Below, one piece after another: positions 8,540 to 16,721 of a stretch of DNA of 51,445 bases (position 1 is the first letter of the stretch; each line of letters begins with the position of its first letter). This DNA comes from Pseudomonadota bacterium. GTDB lineage: Bacteria > Pseudomonadota > Gammaproteobacteria > Steroidobacterales > Steroidobacteraceae. The DNA is taken from NCBI GenBank assembly GCA_021805865.1, contig JAJZDX010000031.1, positions 1 to 51,445 of the forward strand. The letters run 5' to 3'. The position numbers and the translations under genes were made by a program. The notes beneath the pieces are model-generated. The model did no database searches. It was not told where the DNA came from and was given only the letters and a program-made list of their open reading frames with translations.

Positions 8540-9370
8540 TTACCGCCCCGAATCCAATTCGTCTCCGCGACCCGCAAGCGCCTCCTCCTCGAGCGCCTCC
8601 TCGTTCGCTGGCATGTGCTTCGCTTGGGTTTCCGCTTGGATTGACTCACCGCCCTCACGCTGCTCGAGCCGAGCTGTGACCTCGCGCAAACGATCCCGGT
8701 GCCAATCGGCTTCGAGCCGATAGAGCGCGGCCCGGGCCGTTTTCACATCGATCCCGACCGCTTCAAACTTCGCGCGCATGCCCCCTTTCGCCGCCTCGAG
8801 CGTCTCTTTCGAGATTCCCTCGATCTTTGCCTCGTCTTGCCACATAACTGCCGCGTGATTCGCGAACGCCCGGCCATCGAACTCCGAGATTCGCGTGCTC
8901 GCGAACGCTTGCAATGACATCGGGGCACCCAGTTTCACCTCCGGGTTCGCCAGGTGACGCACAATGGACTTGCCCAAATCGCTATCAAGTGCGACTGACA
9001 CGGAAGACAATCCCTCTTCGTTTCGAAGCCGAACACGCACGTATTCCTGACTACTTGCCTCGTGTCGATAGAATCCGGCGCCCTCGAAGAATCCACGTAC
9101 CACAAGCGGATCACGAACGAGCTCTGGTCCGATGACCTGCGCGCGTTCGGCGGGCGAGAGCGCCGTGTAGCCATGTTTCACTGCGCTCTCTCCCATCTCG
9201 GATTTCGCATCATTGATCCGCCGCTCGAGCGCGCTGCCGCGTTCGTAGAACGTCCCAAAGAGCCGCGAATAGCCGTAGGTTTTGTCCGGCACCGGGCGTG
9301 AGGGAACACTTCTTGCCGCGTCGCGGCCGGTTGCAGGGGCGTGCGCGTTTTCAACAGTCCGATTGTTCAT
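8540..9370 (-). CDS. Hypothetical tagged protein
   Basis: A 276-residue, mostly helical protein of unknown function. The N-terminal ~30 residues are disordered-looking. The core includes YGYSRLFGTFYERGSALE, a probable coiled helix, and an alternating stretch YVRVRLRNEEGLSSVSVALD that suggests a small beta domain. The C-terminal 40 residues are Glu-rich and end GDELDSGR, a variant of the shared acidic Gly-Arg tail. The gene starts directly after one of the clearest leader elements. No catalytic motif is visible. Its features resemble the linker-rich polyvalent proteins of conjugative elements, which is inference only. Confidence 0.65.
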   Translation of the reverse strand: MNNRTVENAHAPATGRDAARSVPSRPVPDKTYGYSRLFGTFYERGSALERRINDAKSEMGESAVKHGYTALSPAERAQVIGPELVRDPLVVRGFFEGAGFYRHEASSQEYVRVRLRNEEGLSSVSVALDSDLGKSIVRHLANPEVKLGAPMSLQAFASTRISEFDGRAFANHAAVMWQDEAKIEGISKETLEAAKGGMRAKFEAVGIDVKTARAALYRLEADWHRDRLREVTARLEQREGGESIQAETQAKHMPANEEALEEEALAGRGDELDSGR

Positions 9371-9431
9371 GACGGTCTCCCGGCACAGAAGAGAATGGGT
9401 GCCTCTCCTCCCTTCTCCGCCACCCGGGCCC
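9371..9431 (-). promoter_or_regulatory. Shared leader element
   Basis: On the coding strand GGGCCCGGGTGGCGGAGAAG is followed by a stem in which GAGAAGGG pairs with CCCATTCTC around an AGGAGAGGCA loop, then TGTGCCGGGAGAC and the ATG. The paired arms differ in sequence from the other copies but stay complementary, which supports an RNA fold. Confidence 0.7.
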
Positions 9432-9468
9432 CTCTACGATGCGCCGGCCTGCCGGCGAACCAGGCTTG

Positions 9469-9987
9469 TTACCGCCCCATATCTTCCCCATCGTCACGGG
9501 CTGCGCCCGGCACGGGAGCCGCGCCCCGCACGGGCTCTTTGATCATCTCGGCCTCGAGCACCCTCCGCACCGCGCGCGAGAGTGCAGGACTGACCTGCGC
9601 ATCAAGATGAACCACCAGCACACCCGCCACGCTCGCTCGGCGCACCGTGTCCGCCGTTCCTCGGCTTCCGGGGAAGGCGAGCACAAGGTTCGGTTGTCCC
9701 TCGGTCACCATCCGCTGATTGCGTCGAGGACCGGCGCTTCGTCCCAAGATGTTCCACTGCGCGGGAAAGCGGCGCGCCTCGACACCTTCGCGCCGGCACC
9801 AGACTTCCGCCCAATGGTCAGCACCCGTCGGGCAGGCACCGTGGATCACGATGAGCTTCAATCCCCACTGATCCGCCTCTTCCCGGCAGGCCGCAAGCCG
9901 CGCGAATACGGCCTCGCCGTCCGGGTACGCTCGCCCACCGGTGACGAGCACCCGAAATTCACGCAAGGAGCGACTCTCGTTCGTCAT
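9469..9987 (-). CDS. SLOG/DUF2493-like nucleotide-binding protein with tag
   Basis: About 172 residues with a Rossmann-like SLOG (YpsA/DprA-related) fold. RVLVTGGRAYPD opens the domain, followed by VIHGACPTGADHWAEVWC and GPRRNQRMV, the glycine-rich loops and Arg-Asn motif expected of DUF2493 proteins. Families of this type bind nucleotides or nucleotide derivatives, and DprA relatives handle incoming single-stranded DNA; which applies here cannot be read from sequence. The end is ARDDGEDMGR, a variant of the shared tail. I chose the ATG at 9987, preceded by AGGGGAC, because the longer frame nearly abuts the neighbouring gene. Confidence 0.8.
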   Translation of the reverse strand: MTNESRSLREFRVLVTGGRAYPDGEAVFARLAACREEADQWGLKLIVIHGACPTGADHWAEVWCRREGVEARRFPAQWNILGRSAGPRRNQRMVTEGQPNLVLAFPGSRGTADTVRRASVAGVLVVHLDAQVSPALSRAVRRVLEAEMIKEPVRGAAPVPGAARDDGEDMGR

Positions 9988-10017
9988 GTCCCCTGCACCG
10001 CGTGCTCGATACACTCG

Positions 10018-10482
10018 CTACCGACCGAGATCGTCCGCCACCGCCTGTTCCGTCTCCTGCTCAATGGCGCGGCGGTCCGCGGCTTCGGTCGCGGCCACCT
10101 CTGCCGCCTCGATTTCCTGGCGCACTTCCGCCTCTTGACTCGCCTGCCTTTCGCGTCGCGCCTTCTGCGCGTGCGCTGCAAGCGCCGCGGCGGCGCGCCC
10201 AGACGCGCCCGCCGCTTCATGAGCCGTGTCATAGGGTCCGAAGGCAATGCCCGTGTAGACGCCGCTCGAAAGCGCCCGGATGACCTGCAGCCCAGGGCGC
10301 TCACCGGCACGCGCATTCAAACATGCGCTCGCCAGAGCCAGGCGCCGGCACGCCGTCTCACGGGTGTCCTCTATCCCTAAATCAAGCACGGCACAGTGTG
10401 AACCGGGCTCACACCCGACCATGAACGCCGCGCGCTCTTTGACCTCATCAATCAGTTTTTCGTCTTCGCTCTTCTTCGCCAT
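10018..10482 (-). CDS. Coiled-coil tagged hypothetical protein
   Basis: A 154-residue protein. The N-terminal half (residues 1-75) looks globular (FMVGCEPGSHCAVLDLG and CRRLALASACLNAR). The C-terminal half is a long Ala/Glu/Arg helix probably forming a coiled coil, ending AVADDLGR, a full form of the shared tail. Function unknown. GAGGACATC precedes the ATG, and it sits between the TOPRIM and SLOG genes in the operon. The long helix may serve as a stalk presenting the tail. Confidence 0.7.
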   Translation of the reverse strand: MAKKSEDEKLIDEVKERAAFMVGCEPGSHCAVLDLGIEDTRETACRRLALASACLNARAGERPGLQVIRALSSGVYTGIAFGPYDTAHEAAGASGRAAAALAAHAQKARRERQASQEAEVRQEIEAAEVAATEAADRRAIEQETEQAVADDLGR

Positions 10483-10497
10483 GATGTCCTCATATAC

Positions 10498-11583
10498 TCA
10501 ACGGTCGAGTTCACACTCTTCCCGTTCTTCCTCGCCTTCCCGGTCCCCCGCTGTGGACACATGCCCAATGCGGGGCGCTGCGCTTGCGGCGGTTGGCAGG
10601 CAAACGAGTTCCGCCGGCAGCGCCGCCTCAATCGCTGCCGCGATCGCGGTGCCGTTGCCGTCTCGCAGTTGATCCCGCGCGTCATACCCAGGGGGTGTCA
10701 CGCCGTGTGCCCGCACGGGCATCGCGACGCGGGCATCCTTGCCAAAGGCCCGCGCCGCCTCGACCGCCATGCGCTGCCCGATATAACTCTGCTCTTCACG
10801 TTCGGCGAGGCCGTCGGCGTCGGCATAGACCACGACGTGATCTGTGACCTTGCCCGCCAGCGCGCGCGCGAGCACCGGGAGATTGCCGGCCGAGAGCGCG
10901 GCGACGACGGGCAAGCCCGTCGCCTGATGCAGCGCGAGCCCCGTGCCAACCCCTTCGCACAGAATGAAGCGCTCCGACACGCGCAGCACTTCAGCGCGCT
11001 CGAGCGGGTCCTCCCCGCAAGGGATGATCGCGAAAGCACCATACGGGCGCGTGCCCAGTGCAAACTTCTTCGCTCCGTCCCCGGAAATTCTCTGTAGGCC
11101 CCGCCACGTGAGCACCTCAGAGTCATCAAATCCGAGTACCGGGACCAGAAGCTCACCGCGCGTCCCCGAGACACGCAGTCCCGCGGCGCCAAGCGGCGGA
11201 TCGTCCAGGTACGGATGCTCGTGAGGGTCATCGCCGCGCGCCCAGGCCGCGCGCGCGGACTCGACCGCACGCCGATGCTCGGCCTCTCGTTCAGCGGCGT
11301 GCTCAGCCTGGCGGCGCCGGATCTCCTCGCGCTCAGCGGCCGAGATTGGGGGCAGCGAAGCACCCTGCTCTCGACCGCGGAAATACCGCAACTCGCCGCC
11401 GGCCTTGAAATTGCGAATCCATCCGTTGCCGTCCGGCCACAGCAAATACGAGGCATCCTCGCGGTCCCTCTCACGCTCCCCGGCATCGGCCCGATGAATC
11501 TTTCCATCCGCAAGACAGCGCATAGGATCGATCAAGACACCCTGTTCTGCGGCCCACGCGATGAACTTGCGGTAGTCCACCAT
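10498..11583 (-). CDS. TOPRIM-domain primase-like protein
   Basis: A 361-residue protein related to plasmid primases. An N-terminal domain (residues 1-75) is followed by an Arg/Glu-rich helical linker and a TOPRIM-like domain from about residue 200. FILCEGVGTGLALHQATG supplies the conserved Glu and VVVYADADG the DxD pair. YDARDQL resembles the KDxND region of phage and plasmid primase-helicases. No helicase P-loop is present, so it would act as a stand-alone primase or TOPRIM enzyme. Primases such as RP4 TraC and ColIb Sog are known to travel into recipients. The C-terminus REECELDR is acidic and ends in Arg, a weak match to the tag. The start lies one base from the next gene's stop. Confidence 0.8.
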   Translation of the reverse strand: MVDYRKFIAWAAEQGVLIDPMRCLADGKIHRADAGERERDREDASYLLWPDGNGWIRNFKAGGELRYFRGREQGASLPPISAAEREEIRRRQAEHAAEREAEHRRAVESARAAWARGDDPHEHPYLDDPPLGAAGLRVSGTRGELLVPVLGFDDSEVLTWRGLQRISGDGAKKFALGTRPYGAFAIIPCGEDPLERAEVLRVSERFILCEGVGTGLALHQATGLPVVAALSAGNLPVLARALAGKVTDHVVVYADADGLAEREEQSYIGQRMAVEAARAFGKDARVAMPVRAHGVTPPGYDARDQLRDGNGTAIAAAIEAALPAELVCLPTAASAAPRIGHVSTAGDREGEEEREECELDR

Positions 11584-12113
11584 CAGCGACTCTCTCCCAG
11601 GCCCTCTTCCATCCCCTCATCGAGAGTGGCTTCATCGCCCGCGGCGCGCGTGTCAGTCCTGCGTTCTTCCGGCACCTGTTCGACGTCGAAGTGCACACAC
11701 TCCTTCACCGTGAGTTCACGATCACAGGCAATGACGCCGTAGCGATGCCGGCTTACCGGGAGATTCGGTCGCAGATGCGCGATGTCCCGCGGTACCTCGA
11801 CATAGTCCCACTTCAGCCCCGCCGGCATCGTCGCAAAGCCCGCCGGGCGCAACAGCGGCCGGTACAGGTACCGCGCCGGCTCTCGCTGCGAAGGTGGCTC
11901 GTTGTTCTCAGTCCCACGCGCGAGCGGCTCAGCAGGTTCCGTGTTCAGCCCCTCGCAAAGACCGTCAATTTCCTCTGTCGTCATCGGCTCGAACTCAAAC
12001 CCGTTCGTCGCAACGTGCTCAACATCCTGCGGCGGCGCTCCACCGTTCATCTCCAACTGTTGCTGATACACACGGAGCGCCGCCAGCACGGTCGCGAGCT
12101 CTCTTGCATTCAT
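11583..12113 (-). CDS. Hypothetical protein between ArdC and TOPRIM genes
   Basis: A 176-residue protein. The N-terminal 60 residues (MNARELATVLAALRVYQQQL, then EFEPMTTEEIDGLCEGLN) look like a small helical domain I associate with mobile-element proteins of unknown role. The second half contains a strand-rich segment (YRPLLRP, KWDYVEVP, RYGVIACDRELTVKECVHF). It ends EEGLGESR, a weak acidic-Arg match to the shared tail. The ATG overlaps the ArdC stop by 4 bp and its own stop overlaps the next start, so all three are coupled. No function is assigned. Confidence 0.65.
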   Translation of the reverse strand: MNARELATVLAALRVYQQQLEMNGGAPPQDVEHVATNGFEFEPMTTEEIDGLCEGLNTEPAEPLARGTENNEPPSQREPARYLYRPLLRPAGFATMPAGLKWDYVEVPRDIAHLRPNLPVSRHRYGVIACDRELTVKECVHFDVEQVPEERRTDTRAAGDEATLDEGMEEGLGESR

Positions 12114-14821
12114 CGTTCGACTCCTTCTTCCGGCTCGACTGCGACGATATCCTCGGTCACGGCGCGATGTCGCTCGCCGAGGGCTCGCGAGAGCGCGGCC
12201 TCCCGCGAGGCAACCGTACCCAGCCGTTCGCGCGTCGCGGGGTCGCGCAGCGCGAGGTCCCCGTTCGCCGCGGATTCGATCCGCATCAACTCGCCATGGC
12301 GCCCGTCAACAACCCCACCACACTCCTGTAGATCGTGCTGCGCACACGCCGCCTCGATCACCGATGCCTGGTGCGGCGTGACGCCGGCAAGCTCGAGCGC
12401 CTGCTCGAGTTCGCGCTCCCGCGCGAGCACGTAATCCGCCGCCTCTCCGGCTTCCTTCGCGGCGCGGAAAAACTCGTTCTTGTCGGCCTTCAACACCTTG
12501 GCCCAGCTCTGAAGGTACGCCTTGTGTTGAATATCGATGTTCGACTCCACACTCCCCGGACGCGATGCCTCGTCACGACCGGCGATGCCGGTCTCCGCCG
12601 ACAGGAATGCGCTTGCGAGCTCGGCCCGCAATTCCTCGCGGGCGTAGCCTTCGGAGCCAAACCGGTGATCGCCCGTGATGCCATCACGCGCGAGCCGCTG
12701 CGCGGCACCTGTGGCATGGCCGATCTCATGCAGCGCAGTGGCGTAGTAGCGCTCCTGGGAGATGAATCGGTCACGCTCGGGCAACTGGATCGTGTCAATG
12801 ATCGACACATAACACGCCGCATCGCCGCCGACCTTAAACGCGATGCCGTCGGCGCGTATGGCAGCCATGAGAAACTCACCCCGCGTGTGCGCATCGATCG
12901 CCGGGCACTGCTCCGGGAGAGACTTTAACTTCTCGGGATCAAGCCCCTCGCACTGCTCGACGTTGAAGACCGTGAACACGCGCGCAGCAGCGGTATCAAG
13001 ACTCTCGTGCGCAGCACGCCAGGAGATCTGTTTACCGTTGTGCTCGACGCGCAGGGAGTTTGGATGCGCGGTCGTCGTGGTTCGTTTCGAATAGCCCGAC
13101 GCGCGGATCTCGACTCCGGCTGGGCCCTCCGCAAACACCTTGACGCGCGCTCCATCCAGCGTGATCTTTACGTCCCTGCGCTCCCAAAACGGCCGCGGCT
13201 TCCACACCTCGATCGGTACACCGTGCTCGCCCTTGCGAACGTAACCGCTGGCTTCCCCAACTTGCCTGAACGTCAGCCATCGCGGGTCCGTATATCCGCG
13301 TTCGGCGGCGACCAGCATCGTCATGAAGCGATTGATGCCCTGATAGCGGTGCCCGGAGAGTCCGTTCATGGGCCGCTCGCCCTGCCTCCACGGCTTCTCC
13401 CAGGGGATTTTTCCCTCCTCGAGCGCCGCGACCATCTTGTCGGTGATCTCCTGACGAAAATCGCGGCCGTGCTGATTCGATGAGCTTCGCGGCTCCTGCA
13501 CAGGAGCGCTGCCGGGTGGCTCGGGCGGCTGGCTAAGACCCTCATGCAACCCGGAAGAGCGCGAATCGAAGATGCGCGCCGTCTCGGCCGTGACCGCGAG
13601 CGCCGTGGCAAGCGCATCTCCGGCGCGCGAACTGGGCAAAGCGGTAAGAATCGCAACGAGAGGCCCCTGACCAGCCCCGTCCTCAACCTGGCCGGCCGGC
13701 TTCGAAACGAGTGAGGCCATACCCTCGAACCACTCGATGCGACTGCCGTCAACCGCCCCCGCATGGGGCTCGGCGTCGCCGTAGACCGCGCGGATCATGC
13801 CTCGAAACTCGGCGGACTCGGCAAGGCGCGCCGCCTGGGCAACCGACTCCAGGTCATCCGCGCGACCAGTCAAGATGACCGCGTATGAGCCGACGAGCAC
13901 CGCGGCGTGCGACACGGACTTCATGACCTCAGACGGCGAATATCGGCTGGGTGTCACCGTGGAAGCCGCGAGGCGGCCGAGCAGTTCCCGCTGTTGCGTC
14001 TCATTGGCAAGGGACTCGAAGAATGCATCCGCTTCGAGCCACGCCATATCCCGCCCTTCGTACTGCACGCGGATCTGGCGAGATTCCACCTCGATGACGT
14101 TCGATACGCCCTCGAGCGCGATCGCGATACGGCCCGGCCCGTTGACCTCAGAGACCCACGCCCGCCGGTCCCGGTACATGAGCATCACACCGTCGCGCTC
14201 CCAAAACGGCTTTTCCATCACTGCCGTAGGGGCACCGATGCCGCTGGCTTGGGCATATTGCCGCTCGGCCTGCTCACGATTGAGAGACATGGCCTCCGGT
14301 AGGACTTTCGCCTCGAGCGCCTCGAGGAGCGGGGGACGGAGTCCCCACTCCGACTGTGCAATGGTCACGGGCGCTTCGCGCACATCGAGACTCGCGCTGC
14401 TCGAAACGCTACGCAGCGCCGAAAGCGCTGCGTGGGCCGCCGACGGTTCCCATTCGGCATGCTCGCAAGACTGGTAGTCGAGATACCGGGCCAGCTCGGC
14501 GGCGGCGGCCGGCTGGACTATGAGCCGCGGGTGCTCGCCGTGCATCGCATCCAAAAACTCCCGCGCGGCATCGTGCGCAAGCGCGATGACGTCCTTATCG
14601 AGAAGATTCGGGCCGGCGCGACCAATTCCCTCCGGCGTGCCGGGAACGTATCCGTGGGGGCGGTCGGCACGAACGCTCGCAATGTTCTCGCGCGCCAAGC
14701 TCCTGGCGACCTGAAAGACATTGAGCTCGCGCACCCCAGGCGGCTGATTCGCCTCCGGAAGCCGTTTCACGAGAGCGGCCAGAAGGCCAATTTCATAGGG
14801 GTCTGCAACGAATGCGCTCAT
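12110..14821 (-). CDS. ardC: ArdC-type antirestriction protein with extended N-terminus
   Basis: A 903-residue fusion. Residues 1-95 match the N-terminal module of the 665-residue protein downstream. Residues about 200-280 form an uncharacterised domain, and 452-545 match the ArdC single-stranded DNA-binding domain (DFRQEITDKMVAALEEGK, PWEKPWRQ, GINRFMTM). A zincin-like peptidase follows, with HEIGH at 698-702 and a downstream REELRAELAS glutamate. ArdC of plasmid pSa protects incoming DNA from restriction and has been reported to be transported to recipients; ordinary ArdC proteins are about 300 residues, so this is three times longer. The end VEPEEGVER is a weak acidic-Arg match to the tail. 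A strong leader element precedes the ATG, and the gene is probably first in its operon. Confidence 0.92.
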   Translation of the reverse strand: MSAFVADPYEIGLLAALVKRLPEANQPPGVRELNVFQVARSLARENIASVRADRPHGYVPGTPEGIGRAGPNLLDKDVIALAHDAAREFLDAMHGEHPRLIVQPAAAAELARYLDYQSCEHAEWEPSAAHAALSALRSVSSSASLDVREAPVTIAQSEWGLRPPLLEALEAKVLPEAMSLNREQAERQYAQASGIGAPTAVMEKPFWERDGVMLMYRDRRAWVSEVNGPGRIAIALEGVSNVIEVESRQIRVQYEGRDMAWLEADAFFESLANETQQRELLGRLAASTVTPSRYSPSEVMKSVSHAAVLVGSYAVILTGRADDLESVAQAARLAESAEFRGMIRAVYGDAEPHAGAVDGSRIEWFEGMASLVSKPAGQVEDGAGQGPLVAILTALPSSRAGDALATALAVTAETARIFDSRSSGLHEGLSQPPEPPGSAPVQEPRSSSNQHGRDFRQEITDKMVAALEEGKIPWEKPWRQGERPMNGLSGHRYQGINRFMTMLVAAERGYTDPRWLTFRQVGEASGYVRKGEHGVPIEVWKPRPFWERRDVKITLDGARVKVFAEGPAGVEIRASGYSKRTTTTAHPNSLRVEHNGKQISWRAAHESLDTAAARVFTVFNVEQCEGLDPEKLKSLPEQCPAIDAHTRGEFLMAAIRADGIAFKVGGDAACYVSIIDTIQLPERDRFISQERYYATALHEIGHATGAAQRLARDGITGDHRFGSEGYAREELRAELASAFLSAETGIAGRDEASRPGSVESNIDIQHKAYLQSWAKVLKADKNEFFRAAKEAGEAADYVLARERELEQALELAGVTPHQASVIEAACAQHDLQECGGVVDGRHGELMRIESAANGDLALRDPATRERLGTVASREAALSRALGERHRAVTEDIVAVEPEEGVER

Positions 14822-14896
14822 ACGGGTCTCCCGGCACAGAAAAGAACGGGTGCCTCACCCTTCTCCTCCGCTGCCCGGGCCCCTTGCCGGGGCGCA
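14822..14896 (-). promoter_or_regulatory. Shared leader element upstream of ardC
   Basis: On the coding strand a GCCCC-GGCAA-GGGGC hairpin leads into GGGCCCGGGCAGCGG, then GAGAAGGGTG-AGG-CACCCGTTC, TGTGCCGGGAGACC and the ATG. It is the fullest copy, showing both the upstream and main hairpins. GGGAGAC is the likely ribosome-binding site, and GTGCC just before it can pair with the GGCAC of the main hairpin loop. Confidence 0.7.
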
Positions 14897-15300
14897 ATCC
14901 ACTGATGGGCACAGCCCCTACTGCGGCTCCGTCAAAGCCGTATTCCGGATTGCCGGATCGAGTTCATGCCCGTGGCAAATGCCAACGTCACGCGCTCCGC
15001 GCCGTCTGGCTGTTCTCCAATGCGGCCTCGGCCACCGCGATGTATGGCATGACTTCCCTTTGTTCGGTGAATCGGGTACTATTTCCCCGCCGAGGTATAT
15101 GGGCGAGGACACTGCGCCGCAGCGAGATAGGACTCAAAACGGTGGCACACTCATGGCAAAAGACTTGGCCGACCGAACTGTGAAGTCGCAAAACTAGACG
15201 AGTTCATGGAAGTTCCTATGCCCCCGGTCCGTTAAATCGGACATTTCTCATCCGTTCGCGGGGTCCCGCACGGTGAGCCCACGGATGGGAACGCCCTTGG
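14897..15300. other. Intergenic region between divergent genes
   Basis: About 400 bp without a supported gene. Short frames exist on both strands but none has convincing codon usage. On the minus strand a 20-codon frame starting at 15051 (MPYIAVAEAALENSQTARSA) follows AAAGGGAAG and could be a leader peptide, but support is weak. Promoters for the ardC operon should lie here; I could not define them. Confidence 0.35.
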
Positions 15301-15412
15301 CCCGGGCAGTCACCAAACACCCCTGTTTGGTCGGCCGGGCTACGTTCGACGCAGTTTTTGGCCGACCGTTTGGATATTCGGAGGCTTTTTCATGACTGCG
15401 ATTCAGGACACC
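15301..15412 (+). repeat. Direct repeat copy 1 (112 bp) with nested inverted repeat
   Basis: This copy and the one at 15961-16071 are nearly identical over their length, including the Shine-Dalgarno GGAGG and the first seven codons of the gene that follows. Inside, CACCAAACA and TGTTTGGTC are inverted around four bases, flanked by GGGC/GCCC-type arms, so it can form a long hairpin. It looks like an operator or RNA control element duplicated together with its gene. Confidence 0.8.
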
Positions 15413-15658
15413 TACCCGGCACAGGCGAACTCGCCCCTCAAATCCCGTGCGCGAGACCTCACGAGCCAGAGCGCTCCATGGCTCGAGGCGCTTGATCACC
15501 TCGATACCGTCGAATCACTCCTCTTGACGGTGCTCCGGCGCATGGAGACGGAAGAAGATTGGGGACCCGAACAAACAACCCTGATGGTCGGCCTCGAGTA
15601 TCTCAAACGCGCCGAGGCCCGCATCCGTGCGATCCGAGATGTCCCTGGCTCTGGGTGA
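15392..15658 (+). CDS. Small helical protein, tandem paralog 1
   Basis: An 88-residue protein paralogous to the next plus-strand gene. Both begin MTAIQDT and share WLE-LDHLDT-ES--LTVLRRM, EEDWGPEQTTL and GLEYLKRA. The fold is probably two or three helices, similar in length to small regulators or antitoxins, but no DNA-binding motif is evident. It has its own copy of the upstream direct repeat with GGAGG before the ATG. It has no acidic tail. Function unknown; tandem retention of both copies suggests dosage or partner specialisation. Confidence 0.75.
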   Translation: MTAIQDTYPAQANSPLKSRARDLTSQSAPWLEALDHLDTVESLLLTVLRRMETEEDWGPEQTTLMVGLEYLKRAEARIRAIRDVPGSG

Positions 15659-15960
15659 ATGAGTCCATGTTAAGTAAAACAATGCCCGCATCATCGAATC
15701 AAACCGGCCACGCGGATGAGCGCATCGTGTTTGCAAGGCACACCATACAGGCGCACAATTCGTCCGTTGGAGAGTATCGAGTGAGGAAACTGCCCTGCGA
15801 GGGAGGCGGAGCGCCACGATCGCAGAGCACGCTCGAGGTGAGGGACTCCAACCGACCAATAGCAAGTCGCTAAAAGGCGAGATCAAGGATGAGTGCGTCC
15901 ACGTAAATGGATGCGTGCTGCTTGCCCGTCACTCGGTTAGTCGGGCACCTTGCCCAATAA
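15659..15960. other. Spacer between tandem paralogs
   Basis: About 300 bp with lower GC content than its surroundings. No gene with convincing codon usage is present. It may be a remnant of the duplication; I see nothing else in it. Confidence 0.35.
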
Positions 15961-16071
15961 GCCGGGCAGTCACCAAACACCATTGTTTGGTCGGCCCGGC
16001 TACGTTCATCGCAGTTTCTGGCCGACCGTTTGGATATTCGGAGGCTTCTCATGACTGCGATTCAGGACACC
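15961..16071 (+). repeat. Direct repeat copy 2 (111 bp) with nested inverted repeat
   Basis: This is the second copy of the element at 15301. The palindromic part is cleaner here: GCCGGGC...GGCCCGGC encloses CACCAAACA...TGTTTGGTC. Differences between copies fall mostly in the hairpin loop (CCAT versus CCCC) and in single bases elsewhere, so the paired arms are preserved. Confidence 0.8.
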
Positions 16072-16320
16072 GCCCCAGCCCGCGCTCGCGCAGCCCGCAA
16101 ACTCCCTACGGGCAATTCCGCGCACGACACCGAAACCTGGCTCGAGTCACTCGACCATCTCGACACCGCAGAATCGATCGTTCTCACGGTGCTCCGGCGG
16201 ATGGGCTCGGAGGAAGATTGGGGACCGGAACAGACGACGCTTCTCGCCGGCCTCGAGTACCTCAAACGTGTAGCGCAGCGGATCCGGCGCCACGTCGACC
16301 AGCCTTCACGTCGCAAATAG
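16051..16320 (+). CDS. Small helical protein, tandem paralog 2
   Basis: An 89-residue paralog of the gene at 15392. I chose the ATG at 16051 because it matches the paralog's start and is preceded by GGAGG; a longer in-frame start is possible but would extend into the repeat. The conserved core is WLESLDHLDTAESIVLTVLR and EEDWGPEQTTLLAGLEYLKR, while the termini diverge. A GNRA-loop hairpin lies just after the stop, before the convergent tagged gene. Function unknown. Confidence 0.75.
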   Translation: MTAIQDTAPARARAARKLPTGNSAHDTETWLESLDHLDTAESIVLTVLRRMGSEEDWGPEQTTLLAGLEYLKRVAQRIRRHVDQPSRRK

Positions 16321-16330
16321 GCCGTGCTCC

Positions 16331-16358
16331 AGCCTGGCGGGCGCAAGCCCGCCAGGCT
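16331..16358. terminator. Perfect 12-bp hairpin between convergent genes
   Basis: AGCCTGGCGGGC and GCCCGCCAGGCT form a perfect 12-bp stem around a GCAA loop. It lies between two convergent stop codons, so a bidirectional terminator is the likeliest role. It has no T-run on either side, so it may instead need factors or act as an mRNA 3'-end stabiliser. Confidence 0.65.
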
Positions 16359-16367
16359 GCATCGCCC

Positions 16368-16721
16368 CTACCGGCCCAGGTCCGCGCTGTCCTCGACCCC
16401 GACATCACGATCACGATCTTCGATCCGCGCAAAGAGTTCCTTGCCCTCCGCGTGACTCAAGCCGCCCAACCGTTCACAGGCGAGGAGCCAGGACATTCGC
16501 TCCGGCACACCGCCCTCTTTCTCGACCAGGACCGAAAGCGAGATCGGATTAACCGCTTTCGGACGGGCTCCCCCCTCGAGCGGTTCAACCATCACCCGAG
16601 TGCCATCCTCGATGACGTCGACGACGTTCACTGGCACTTCTTCGGCGCGCTCGGTCTCCCCGCGCGACTCCAGAAGTAAAACCCTGACCTCCTCGCGAGC
16701 CCAAAATCTCTCAATGCTCAT
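16368..16721 (-). CDS. Small tagged protein after the second coupling protein
   Basis: A 117-residue protein. Strand-rich stretches (EEVRVLLLESRG, VPVNVVDVIEDGTRVMVEPL) suggest a small beta-barrel or SH3-like domain at residues 8-60, followed by a helical part (MSWLLACERLGGLSHAEGKE) and the tail VEDSADLGR, a full form of the shared tag. Its ATG overlaps the stop of the coupling-protein paralog by 4 bp. It may be an adaptor for that protein; this is inferred from position only. Confidence 0.7.
   Translation of the reverse strand: MSIERFWAREEVRVLLLESRGETERAEEVPVNVVDVIEDGTRVMVEPLEGGARPKAVNPISLSVLVEKEGGVPERMSWLLACERLGGLSHAEGKELFARIEDRDRDVGVEDSADLGR

Noticed and set aside
14850..15197. Plus-strand frames of about 115-123 codons between ardC and the tandem paralogs
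   Set aside because: They run antisense through a leader element, have mixed composition and lack ribosome-binding sites.
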